Source: AV80 sp035536995 | GTDB taxonomy: Bacteria; Verrucomicrobiota; Verrucomicrobiia; Chthoniobacterales; UBA10450 | Reading direction: 5' to 3' | DNA length: 32,612 nucleotides | Assembly (NCBI GenBank): GCA_035536995.1 | Contig: DATLNB010000092.1 | Location: forward strand, 1 to 32,612 | Shown: piece after piece, positions 24,164 to 31,494 of the stretch | Position numbering within the stretch: position 1 is the stretch's first letter | How the letters are laid out: the number at the start of each line of letters is the position of its first letter | Program-made: the position numbers and the translations under genes | The notes under the pieces: model-generated | Told to the model about the DNA's origin: nothing | The model's database searches: none | What the model saw: the letters and a program-made list of their open reading frames with translations, nothing else

Positions 24164-24265
24164 AGTGGTGCATTGTCTTCACCCCTATGTAGAGCGGAAC
24201 TTTTTAACCGAATCGTGAAGGGTTCGCTCCCTTCTGTGTTTCTGATTGAGACCGCGCGGAGGTGG

Positions 24266-25195
24266 CTACTTTTTAGCCGAATCAGGAGCGTGCTTACGAA
24301 TCACGCGCGTAAACGCATCGGCGATGTGTTTTGGCGCACCAGTATCTTTCAAGCGGGCGACTATGCCTGCCAAGATAAGTGTGCGTTTTGCAGGATCGCA
24401 TGGCCAACCGCGCCTCGGCCTGCCTTGCCTATTACCGCCAGAGCTCCCTGTTTGCTCGCTCAACAGCGAGTTCATAATCTTCGTCACTGCTCGATAATCA
24501 TATAACCTTTCGCGGCCCTTCTTAAAGGAGGGCGGGCGTTTAGGGAATCGATTCCGGTTTAGCCCAAATAGCCTTTGCAGTTTCGCCATACTCACGGCAC
24601 CTCCGGCAAGGATGTCGTCTATTACGGGACAAGGGCACATGGCGAGCCGTCCCTGGTAAATTGGCAGGGCAAAATCGAACGCTTCGACCCCACATGGAGA
24701 GGTATTTCCAAATCCGTTTTCAATTTCTCCGCTTTCTCCCAGCTTGTACTGACTGCGCTTACTTTCGTAGGTCTGCTTTGGTTTGCGTTTGACGCGCATT
24801 GCTTCCATGTGAGGCCTCAGCTCCGCGAATAGGGCCATGGCGCTCATGTTCTTGAGCTGCGCTGGGTAATGGGTTTTGACGCGTTCCCATGCAGAGCGGA
24901 ATCCTGAGAGATATTCGATTTCGCGATCCTGTAGGGCCACAAGCTCTACCAATTCCTCCAATTCCTCTCGATCATCACCACTGGTTAAATCCTGGACACG
25001 TTCAAACAATTCCCTGATTCTCTTTACCTTGGCTTCGCGCACTGCTTGCGCGCGATTCTTCCTTCCCTTGGACTGACCTTCGCGCAGGTTCCATCGCACT
25101 TTAATTTTTTCTTGTCGGTCTTTTGACTCGACACGAGCCTCTGCGTCGCGTTCGGCGTGCTCTCGCACAAGCCGCTGATGGTCTTTTTTATTCAC
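24266..25195 (-). CDS. Unknown protein coupled to the integrase
   Basis: A protein of about 309 residues from the GTG at 25195, one base after the integrase stop (TGA-C-GTG). The frame is open further upstream within integrase, but that part is a shadow. The N terminus is a long, highly charged helix (VNKKDHQRLVREHAERDAEARVESKDRQEK). The middle region has Leu-rich helices (LEELVELVALQDREIEYL) and the C-terminal part has an HTH-like segment (AKLQRLFGLNRNRFPKRPP). No family is recognised; it may be a DNA-binding directionality or replication factor. Coupling to integrase is the best clue. Confidence 0.55.
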   Translation of the reverse strand: MNKKDHQRLVREHAERDAEARVESKDRQEKIKVRWNLREGQSKGRKNRAQAVREAKVKRIRELFERVQDLTSGDDREELEELVELVALQDREIEYLSGFRSAWERVKTHYPAQLKNMSAMALFAELRPHMEAMRVKRKPKQTYESKRSQYKLGESGEIENGFGNTSPCGVEAFDFALPIYQGRLAMCPCPVIDDILAGGAVSMAKLQRLFGLNRNRFPKRPPSFKKGRERLYDYRAVTKIMNSLLSEQTGSSGGNRQGRPRRGWPCDPAKRTLILAGIVARLKDTGAPKHIADAFTRVIRKHAPDSAKK

Positions 25196-25196
25196 G

Positions 25197-26348
25197 TCAC
25201 GCCGGTATCGAAAACGGAACAAGATCAGCGCCATTGCTTGACATCGGGACGAAGGTGACCCGTTGCGCTTGAGCAAGGCTATGCTCGCGCCGCAGATGTC
25301 CGTAGGTCCGCATTGCAAGAGCGCCGCCGTCCTTGTGATTCAGCCACCGGCTAACGGTCGGAATATCTACGCCTGATTCAATGCAAACCGTGGCGAACAG
25401 GTGCCGCAAATCGTGATGAGTGATCCGCGTGATACCGATTTTCTTGCAAGCCGAGTCGATTGCTTTTTGCGCTTCACGAACGCGGAAAACCTTGGCCGTT
25501 AGCGGCTCATCCGGCCTCTCCGATCGCATCCGCTCGAAAAGCTGGTGCGCCGCTGGAATCATCGGCACGCGCAACACCGTCCAGTTTTTTGTGCCCGTCT
25601 CCGCGTGACCTCGTATAACGACTTCCCCGGCCCGGAAATCAACGTCGCGCCATTCGATTCCGCCTGCTTCGGCCAAACGTGCCCCTGTCACGGCCAATCC
25701 CTCAACCAAATCGCCACAATCACGCGAGCACCATGCGCCAGCGCTCCTAATGGCCTCTAGAAGCGCCTGGAACTGCTCCGCGGTCGGCAGGGTCGGTTGC
25801 TTGGGCCGAACGGGCATACGGTCAAGCTTGGCCCCTGGATTGCCGTACATGACGCCCGCCTCAATCGCCGCTTCGAACACGTGCCGCAGACCGGCAATCG
25901 CGTTGTTGTACCGGGTGGGAGATGAGGTCTTCCGAAACCGTCTCGCCCATTCCACGCAGTCCGTTTTCCCGATCCGTCGAATTTCCCGATCAGCCAGCCC
26001 CGGCCAGCTTTTCAGGATCGCCGCGAAAATCTGATTCCAGTAATGCCGGGTGCTCGGCTTGATCGTGACGTTATCCGCGAGATTTTGCTGATGAATTTTG
26101 AGCGCCTCGGCAAAAGACATGTTCGCGGAGTCATTGTTAGCCAGGGCCTGCTTGGCCCTGTGGTCCCGAAGGAATTCGGCCAGCTTCGCTTTGGCTATCG
26201 AGAAGTGAGAAGTTCTGAGGCTCTTCCAAATCTCTTTGTTGTTGGCGAACGTGCGGGCATAATATCGGCCCGACTTATGGCGCACCAAGTTTTGTTGGCT
26301 GGTTTTCTCCCAAGTTTTCGGAGCGGTTTTCGTGGCGTCGGATTTCAT
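25197..26348 (-). CDS. int: Tyrosine recombinase (integrase)
   Basis: A 383-residue phage-type integrase. The N-terminal arm-binding part (about 20-65) and core-binding SAM-like domain (about 75-170) precede the catalytic domain, with Arg224 (TGARLAE), Lys254 (TKNW), His312 and Arg315 (HDLRH), His338 (LNHKD) and the nucleophile Tyr349 (RTYGH). All catalytic residues are present, so it is probably active. It lies 92 bp from the tRNA core, with its start facing attR, and its upstream region carries the right arm-site candidates. It is the gene that most likely inserted the element in the tRNA anticodon arm. Confidence 0.95.
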   Translation of the reverse strand: MKSDATKTAPKTWEKTSQQNLVRHKSGRYYARTFANNKEIWKSLRTSHFSIAKAKLAEFLRDHRAKQALANNDSANMSFAEALKIHQQNLADNVTIKPSTRHYWNQIFAAILKSWPGLADREIRRIGKTDCVEWARRFRKTSSPTRYNNAIAGLRHVFEAAIEAGVMYGNPGAKLDRMPVRPKQPTLPTAEQFQALLEAIRSAGAWCSRDCGDLVEGLAVTGARLAEAGGIEWRDVDFRAGEVVIRGHAETGTKNWTVLRVPMIPAAHQLFERMRSERPDEPLTAKVFRVREAQKAIDSACKKIGITRITHHDLRHLFATVCIESGVDIPTVSRWLNHKDGGALAMRTYGHLRREHSLAQAQRVTFVPMSSNGADLVPFSIPA

Positions 26349-26362
26349 GGTTTTGCGGCGGT

Positions 26363-26398
26363 TTGCAGCTCGACCGTAGAATATGACCGTGAAAACGG
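26363..26398 (+). repeat. Candidate right integrase arm-binding sites
   Basis: TTGCAG at 26363 and the 29-bp block 26370-26398 repeat motifs of the left end (11848-11986) in the same orientation. They lie 15-50 bp upstream of the integrase ATG, so integrase binding could also repress its own gene. Confidence 0.5.
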
Positions 26399-26404
26399 CA
26401 ACAA
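26378..26404 (-). promoter_or_regulatory. Candidate integrase promoter
   Basis: On the - strand TTGTTG (plus bases 26399-26404), a short 15-bp spacer and TATTCT (26378-26383) precede the integrase ATG by about 30 bp. The -10 box lies within the arm-site repeat. The spacer is shorter than ideal. Confidence 0.3.
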
Positions 26405-26439
26405 GAATCGTCCGCCATTGACGATTCCTCCTATGAAAA

Positions 26440-26513
<74 letters not shown>

Positions 26514-26531
26514 GCCGCCAGCGAAAACCAG

Positions 26532-26924
26532 CTACAAATTCGTTCCCGTCTGGCGGGTAGGAATCGGCCGGAGATTACGCTGCTTCTCAGCATTCCTGGC
26601 CGCCTTGATATCGTCAGGCGTTTGCGGCGCGCGGGTCTTCTTCGTCACCGCATCCATCTCGGCCTTCGTCGGCGGCTTCGGTGGTTTCTTATGCGTCTGA
26701 GTTCCCGTCCGGACCACCTGGCCCCCGACAAATTTGTATCCGTCGGGATGCGTCCAGACTCCGTTCTCGAGCGACCAGCCCGTCTTCAGGGGCGCCGCGG
26801 GAACCCGGGGAGCATTCTTAGTCTGAGTTTTGGCCGCGGGCTTCTTGCTCGGGGGCTCGGCATGGAGAAGCGCGGCTCCGGTGAAACTGGCGAGAATAGC
26901 TATGGAGAAAATGGTTCGGATCAT
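26532..26924 (-). CDS. Small secreted protein of unknown function
   Basis: A 130-residue protein with a clear Sec signal peptide (MIRTIFSIAILASFTGAALLHA, cleavage after about residue 22). The mature part is rich in Lys, Pro and Thr and contains a short ordered motif (WSLENGVWTHPDGYKFVGG), which looks like a small beta-hairpin repeat. It faces the tRNA gene and is the first chromosomal gene to the right of the element. No enzyme motif is visible. Confidence 0.65.
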   Translation of the reverse strand: MIRTIFSIAILASFTGAALLHAEPPSKKPAAKTQTKNAPRVPAAPLKTGWSLENGVWTHPDGYKFVGGQVVRTGTQTHKKPPKPPTKAEMDAVTKKTRAPQTPDDIKAARNAEKQRNLRPIPTRQTGTNL

Positions 26925-27153
26925 ATTGGCTTAAATTGATTTGCAGTTTCGTTCCGGAGAGTAGTCCCGGGGCTAGCGTTGCGGGGGCACGCAACCAGGA
27001 ATCAAGTGTCGTTCAGAGAATCTGCCGAAGGGCGCCCGGTCAAAATGAAAGGCGCGGCAGACTTGATCGACACGCGGCATATTGCGCGATTCGCGTGCTG
27101 AAGGCAACTGCCGATTATTTTTTCCAAATCGATCGATCGCGCCCGCCGCGGAA

Positions 27154-27444
27154 TCACACCCCCGACCACGGGGACCCCTGGGAAAGATGCTCGCGCGCCA
27201 GGACAATTCCGATCCGGACAATAACGCTGATCACAAATCCGACGACGAAACAAAAGCCGGCCGCGTAGCGAAGGGAGCGCTCGCTCAGGTCGAAGATGCC
27301 TGGCGGTTTGTCTTTGTGCACAACGGAGAATCTGCGGAAGAGATGGCCCGCGCAAGGAGAGAATCGATCCGGGCAACGCCGCGGTTTTCGCAGAAGACAG
27401 ACGGCGCGGCGTCTTTTCAAATTGACATCGGCCGCGGCCCTCAA
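27154..27444 (-). CDS. Possible small membrane protein
   Basis: This frame, or a shorter one from a GTG near 27322, encodes HKDKPPGIFDLSERSLRYAA followed by one strong membrane helix (FCFVVGFVISVIVRIGIVLA). The part before the histidine is Arg-rich and looks like non-coding shadow. The rest of 26940-27485 has no better candidate. Uncertain. Confidence 0.35.
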   Translation of the reverse strand: MRAAADVNLKRRRAVCLLRKPRRCPDRFSPCAGHLFRRFSVVHKDKPPGIFDLSERSLRYAAGFCFVVGFVISVIVRIGIVLAREHLSQGSPWSGV

Positions 27445-27485
27445 CCAGCATCTGCCGGCCAGACGGATAAGGTGCCGCTGTTGAT

Positions 27486-28214
27486 ATGAACTACACCGCT
27501 TCAGTCAGCGATTACTTCAAAATTCCCAAGTGGGCCATGAACACCCTCCTGGCCGGCGTCTGCGTGTTCATTCCTTTTGTCGGGCCGATCGTGATCAAAG
27601 GCTGGCTCCTCACCGGGTTCTGGGGACGACAGGACGAGCGCCCGGAAACGTTCCCGGAATTCGACTTCAATAACTTCGGAAAATACCTGGAGCGCGGTCT
27701 CTGGCCGTTCTTGGTGACGCTGGTTAGCAGCCTTGTTCTCAGCCTGGTGCTGTGTGTTTTTATTGTGCCCCTTATCATGCTGATGACGCTGGTCCTGCCC
27801 CAGGGCAATTCGGCGGAGAGCAGTTGCGCCGGGATCGCGCTCTTCGCTCTCACTCTGTTCGTTTATGTAATCGTCGTCGTGACCCTGATGATCCTGTTAA
27901 CGCCGCTGACCCTGCGAGCGTCTATCACCCAGGAATTTGGCGCCGCCTTCGACTTCGCCTTTGTGAAGCGCTTCCTGGCGCTGACCTGGAAGGAGACTAT
28001 TCTGGCTTCTCTCTTTCAGCTGTGCGCCAGTTTCCTTCTCGTCGCGGCGGGAGCGTTGCTCTTATGCGTCGGCATGTATTTCGCCACGGTCCCCGCCTAT
28101 TTTTGCTGGGTCCATCTGCATAAACAGCTCTACCGCCTTTATCTCAGCCGCGGGGGCGAGCCAGTTCCACTAAGTCCCAAGCTGCAGGACGACTTAGCTC
28201 CCGCTCCGCTGTAG
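27486..28214 (+). CDS. DUF4013-like polytopic membrane protein
   Basis: A 242-residue inner-membrane protein. After a short N terminus (YFKIPKWAMNTLLAGVCVF) come several long hydrophobic segments (about 18-40, 76-105, 115-140, 175-205) and a C-terminal cytosolic tail. The acidic loop GRQDERPETFPEFDF and WPFL are like DUF4013 proteins, a family of unknown function found next to various membrane systems. It stands alone, 272 bp upstream of a REP-like repeat pair and convergent with the GYF/protease gene. Confidence 0.65.
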   Translation: MNYTASVSDYFKIPKWAMNTLLAGVCVFIPFVGPIVIKGWLLTGFWGRQDERPETFPEFDFNNFGKYLERGLWPFLVTLVSSLVLSLVLCVFIVPLIMLMTLVLPQGNSAESSCAGIALFALTLFVYVIVVVTLMILLTPLTLRASITQEFGAAFDFAFVKRFLALTWKETILASLFQLCASFLLVAAGALLLCVGMYFATVPAYFCWVHLHKQLYRLYLSRGGEPVPLSPKLQDDLAPAPL

Positions 28215-28302
28215 CCACAGCGCTCCGTCGAATCGTTCGCGTCAGCGGCGGGCAAGCCCAGGGCGTCGCCCCTCCGGGGCTCGATTTTTTTGCGACGGTT
28301 GA

Positions 28303-28462
28303 CCGGGGGGTTTCGCTACGCTCCACCCCCGGCTTTATTCCGACGCGCTCTCGGAGCGCTCGCAGACGACGCCGGCGATCGGCGTGGCAGAGCGTGCCTT
28401 CGCTAAGAGCGCCGGAGGTGCGCCGGATTAAAGCCCGGAGTGGAGCGAAGCGGAACTCCGGG
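28303..28462. repeat. Pair of inverted REP-like hairpin units
   Basis: Unit 1 has stem CCGGGGG (28303-28309) with CCCCCGG (28326-28332). Unit 2 has CCCGGAGT (28434-28441) with ACTCCGGG (28455-28462). The loop and flank of unit 1 (TTTCGCTACGCTCCA, then GGCTTTATTCCG) match the reverse complement of unit 2 (TTCCGCTTCGCTCCA, then GGCTTTAATCCG), and the similarity extends about 50 bp. The two units face each other like a bacterial interspersed mosaic element between convergent genes. Confidence 0.75.
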
Positions 28463-28488
28463 AATACAGTCCCCCCGCACACATTAAA

Positions 28489-28500
28489 CCCCGAAAGGGG
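28489..28500. repeat. Hairpin CCCC-GAAA-GGGG
   Basis: A 4-bp stem with a GNRA-type GAAA loop lies 44 bp before the stop of the GYF/protease gene (- strand). It follows the REP-like pair and may be part of the same composite repeat. Confidence 0.5.
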
Positions 28501-28543
28501 TGACGGATCGCCGTTGATCCAACCGTGGAATCGCGCGACGCCC

Positions 28544-30058
28544 CTACTTCGCCGTCGCCTGCGCGATTGCCTTATCCAAGAGCTTTTGGGCTTCGTCCTG
28601 TTCGGACTCGAATTCCCAAATGTTCTTGTCCAACAAGTACTGGGCAGGCGTGGCGAAATTAACGTTCTGCACGTTGGTGATCCGCGACTGCAAAGTGACG
28701 ATCCCGGCGAGCGAACCACCCCGGCAAAGGATCAACGGCCCGCCGCTATTTCCCGGGCTTACGGGTGTCGAGGTCCGGATCAGCGTCTGATCCTTCACCT
28801 TGTCGAACTTCGAAATGATCCCCGCCGTGATGCTCAGACCTTCCCCGAGCGCGTTCCCGATCGCGATGCACGCTTCACCTTCCTTTATCTGGTCGAGGGC
28901 CCGAACCGGAAATTGGTTAGGCGCCCACGTCCCGTCCAAACGGACCAGGAGCAGCGCGAGATCGATGTCGTTTTTTCCTTTCGCCACTACGAGGCAATCG
29001 GCGAATTCCTTGTCGTGCGAGAACCGGACCCCGCATTTGTAATCACCGGTCATCCCCTCGGACGGCTCGACCACGTGCCAGTTGGTCGCCACCAGGCCGT
29101 ACTCGGCATCGTTGTATAAGAGAACGCCAGTTCCGTTCGCCCCGTTGTCCTTTTTGTTGAAGGACCGGCGTTCATTCCACGTCGCCCGGACTTCGAGGAC
29201 TGACGACTTATAAATGTCGCGCAGCTCGTCCGGCGTAAACACGCGGTCGTGCGACTGCGAAAGCTGGGTCGTCGCGATGATCGGTGCCTGTGGGCCGGGC
29301 CCAAGTGCGGGCTTTTGCGACGGCGAAGCGAAATGGAACGCGGTGAAGCCGATGATCGAAAGAACAAAACCGGCCAGCAATGGCAGGCCCGAGCGCATCC
29401 GCTCTCTCTTATAAGTGGTGTGAACGTAGCGGATCTGTGGAAAGGCGGAGAACGCGATCCAAGCGAGGACGTACCCGATCCAGATCAGGAGGGTGACGGT
29501 ATTGGGCGCGTAGAATGCCAGCGCAACAACGAGAAACCCGATCCAGAACCACGGCGCCGCCATCATGGCGCGGCGCCGCCGGTTCATCGTCAGCCAGTTG
29601 CGCCAGACAATGAATCCACCAAACGCGGGTGAGAGAAAGAAACTCCAAAGGATCGCGACATACGGGCTCGAGATGGTTTCGCCTTCGGGCGGTCGTCCGG
29701 CCGGCGGCGCGGCGGGGGGAATGGCGCCCGCCGAAGAGAGGACCGGCAGGGGCGGCGGTCCCGCCGCGGGGACAGATGTCACAACGGGCAATGGCGGAGG
29801 ACCGGCCTTCGCGGGCACGGATAGAGGCGATTCGGGTCCGGCCGCGGCGACTGGGTTTTCTTCCGCTATTTTTTCTGCGCTCGAAGTTGCGGGCGCCTTT
29901 TGCTGGTCAAGGAATTCCGAGATCGGTTGCCAGGCAGATTTCGATTCGTCCCAGACCAGATCGCCTCGGCTGAAACTTCCGTCGGCTACCTTTTCCCGGA
30001 TAATGGGCTCGGCAAATCGTCCCGCATATTGTCCGTTCCGATGAACCCAGAATTCCAT
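28544..30058 (-). CDS. GYF_2 / multi-TM / HtrA-like serine protease
   Basis: A 504-residue protein. The N-terminal GYF_2-type domain (about 1-50: FWVHRNGQYAGRF, VWDESKSAWQPI) is followed by a Pro-rich linker (80-125), about four membrane segments (133-152, 168-186, 187-205, 223-241) and a trypsin-like protease domain with His328 (TNWHVV), Asp366 (DIDLAL) and Ser438 (PGNSGGP). The start at 30058 is chosen because the GYF domain begins there; an in-frame ATG at 30094 adds 12 residues. It is an HtrA-like protease without PDZ, tethered to the membrane. It resembles the protease in the element only in the catalytic domain. Confidence 0.82.
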   Translation of the reverse strand: MEFWVHRNGQYAGRFAEPIIREKVADGSFSRGDLVWDESKSAWQPISEFLDQQKAPATSSAEKIAEENPVAAAGPESPLSVPAKAGPPPLPVVTSVPAAGPPPLPVLSSAGAIPPAAPPAGRPPEGETISSPYVAILWSFFLSPAFGGFIVWRNWLTMNRRRRAMMAAPWFWIGFLVVALAFYAPNTVTLLIWIGYVLAWIAFSAFPQIRYVHTTYKRERMRSGLPLLAGFVLSIIGFTAFHFASPSQKPALGPGPQAPIIATTQLSQSHDRVFTPDELRDIYKSSVLEVRATWNERRSFNKKDNGANGTGVLLYNDAEYGLVATNWHVVEPSEGMTGDYKCGVRFSHDKEFADCLVVAKGKNDIDLALLLVRLDGTWAPNQFPVRALDQIKEGEACIAIGNALGEGLSITAGIISKFDKVKDQTLIRTSTPVSPGNSGGPLILCRGGSLAGIVTLQSRITNVQNVNFATPAQYLLDKNIWEFESEQDEAQKLLDKAIAQATAK

Positions 30059-30120
30059 GCCGCCCTTTCTACGAAGGCAGCCCAAGGCGTGCAACGAAAT
30101 ACGCGGCGGCCCAACTCAAT

Positions 30121-30680
30121 CAGGAAAGCAGGAACTTTGGAAAAAAAAGATGAAGCGCCCGCAACCCCTTCCAACAAATCTGGAAACCAGGAAGCCAGGA
30201 AGGAAGCAAGGGAGGGAACAATTAGGAAAGCAGGAACTCAGGAAAAGATCATGCAGAGCGAGCGCCCGCGACGCAGTTCCAACGAATCTGGAAGCCAGGA
30301 ATCCAGGAAGAAGCAAGGCAGGAAACAATCAGGAAAGCAGGAACTCAGGAAGATGAAGCGCCCGCGACGCAGTTCCAACGAATCTGGAAACCAGGAATCC
30401 ACGAAGCAACAAGGCAGGGAACAATCAGGAAAGCAGGAACTCAGGAAAAGATCGTGCAGAGCGAGCGCCCGCGACGCAGTTCCAACGAATCTGGAAACCA
30501 GGAATCCACGAAGGAACAAGGCAGGAAACAATCAGGAAAGCAGGAACTCAGGAAAAGATCTGGAAAATCCGGACCGCGCGTCTCCGTTCTCAATCTGGAA
30601 GCCACGATCCAAGAAAAGATCATGCAGATGAAGCGCCCGCGACGTCGTTCCAACCAATCTGAAACCAGGAATCCATACAG
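30121..30680 (+). repeat. Tandem repeat tract, about 96-107 bp units
   Basis: Units beginning CAGGAAAGCAGGAACT occur at 30121, 30223 (TAGGAAAG), 30330, 30426 and 30533, with lengths 102, 107, 96, 107 and a longer, diverged last unit. Each holds GCGCCCGCGACGCAGTTCC and AATCTGGAAACCAGGAA. The 96-bp unit lacks an 11-bp insert (ATCATGCAGAG-type). Open frames run through it on both strands but change frame between units, so coding is unlikely. Function unknown. Confidence 0.85.
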
Positions 30681-30690
30681 TTCCCACAAT

Positions 30691-30950
30691 CCCTTCCTGC
30701 TTTCCTGCTTTCCTGATTCTTCCCTCCCCCGCCCCTTCCTGGTTTCCTGGCTTCCAGATTCCTCCCCGCTTCCCCGTCCAGATTCCTCCAGCGCCCAAAG
30801 CATCTTTACCGCACCGCAAAATCCCAAATCCCTTCCTGCTTTCCTGATTCTCCCGTCCCCCGCCCCTTCCTGGCTTCCTGGCTTCCAGATTCCTCCCCGC
30901 TTCCCCTTCCAGGTTTCTCCCGCACCTAAAGCATGTTTACCGCGCCGCAA
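30691..30950 (-). repeat. Two inverted partner units sharing a gene 3' end
   Basis: Units starting CCCTTCCTGCTTTCCTG at 30691 and 30830 (139 bp apart) are in inverted orientation to the tandem tract: they carry TTCCTGG..TTCCTGGCTTCCAGATT, the reverse of AATCTGGAAGCCAGGAA. Each ends with an AAAGCATNTTTACCGC block. In the second unit this block is the 3' end of the zinc-ribbon gene; in the first it is a diverged copy without the rest of the gene. Confidence 0.75.
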
Positions 30951-31174
30951 TTCGGACACGTATAAGCCTGCTGGCTCGGCGGTGACAGAGGCCGCGTCAG
31001 GTACTTGTGACAACTCCAGCACTTCACCCAAAACGGGCTCGTCCGCCCGCCCGCTTCTTCACCGGTCGCCAGTGCATCCGATTCCGCTTTCGTCGGCTGC
31101 TGCAAGTGCCCGATCTTGTCCGCTGGAATCTCGCGGTCCGGCTTTCGTCCTTGGGTGTAATTGCGGTCGGTCAT
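30926..31174 (-). CDS. Small zinc-ribbon protein
   Basis: An 82-residue protein from the ATG at 31174 (MTDRNYTQGRKPDRE); a longer frame to 31273 includes repeat DNA and is unlikely. The C terminus has two CxxC knuckles (CWSC and CPNC, 20-30 residues apart), the form of a zinc ribbon, and ends GAVNML. The N-terminal half is charged and probably flexible. The last codons lie in a repeat unit that is copied at about 30795-30820, so the gene end was involved in a duplication. Confidence 0.55.
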   Translation of the reverse strand: MTDRNYTQGRKPDREIPADKIGHLQQPTKAESDALATGEEAGGRTSPFWVKCWSCHKYLTRPLSPPSQQAYTCPNCGAVNML

Positions 31175-31264
31175 GGAATGGATGGTTTTAGTGGAGGCGC
31201 GGTGCCCGGTAAATTCAAATCGGTTTTCGCGTAAGCGGAGCACGGGCGTCCCGCCTGTGCGGCC

Positions 31265-31283
31265 AACAGGCATCTTGCCTGTT
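31265..31283. repeat. Hairpin AACAGGC-ATCTT-GCCTGTT
   Basis: A perfect 7-bp stem with a 5-base loop in the 320-bp spacer before the M20 hydrolase gene. The flanking GGCGTCCCGCCTGTGCGG is another partial copy of the same motif. Confidence 0.6.
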
Positions 31284-31370
31284 GTCCCCTGCTCTTTCCC
31301 CGCTCCACAGCCGATCGCGCTGCCCCAGCTGCGCGGTCAGCTCCTTGCTGCCAAACTCTGTTCCCCTCCT

Positions 31371-31420
31371 CGTTCCCAAACTCTGTTTGGGAACGCACTT
31401 GTCTTCGAAACTCTGTTTCG
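31371..31420. repeat. Two CTCTG-loop hairpins (right copy)
   Basis: CGTTCCCAAA-CTCTG-TTTGGGAACG (31371-31395) is a perfect 10-bp stem; CGAAA-CTCTG-TTTCG (31406-31420) is a 5-bp stem with the same loop. Together with the copy at 61-75 they form a repeat family with a fixed CTCTG loop and varying stems. Confidence 0.75.
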
Positions 31421-31494
31421 CCGTTCTGCTCCGACCTGTTTCGCCCCTCCTCCGCGATTGTGATTTCCAGCCCTGCCGCATAGCCTCGTTCCCG

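Noticed and set aside
27082..27489. 135-codon + strand open frame before the DUF4013-like gene
   Set aside because: No domain and charged low-complexity composition; the opposite strand contains a more protein-like membrane helix.
29900..30631. 243-codon + strand open frame through the tandem repeats
   Set aside because: Its product is Arg/Ser/Gln-rich low-complexity sequence whose frame drifts between units of 96, 102 and 107 bp, so it is not a protein repeat.
30121..30680. CRISPR-like array
   Set aside because: Units are about 100 bp and similar along their whole length, with no conserved short repeat plus unique spacer pattern and no cas genes.
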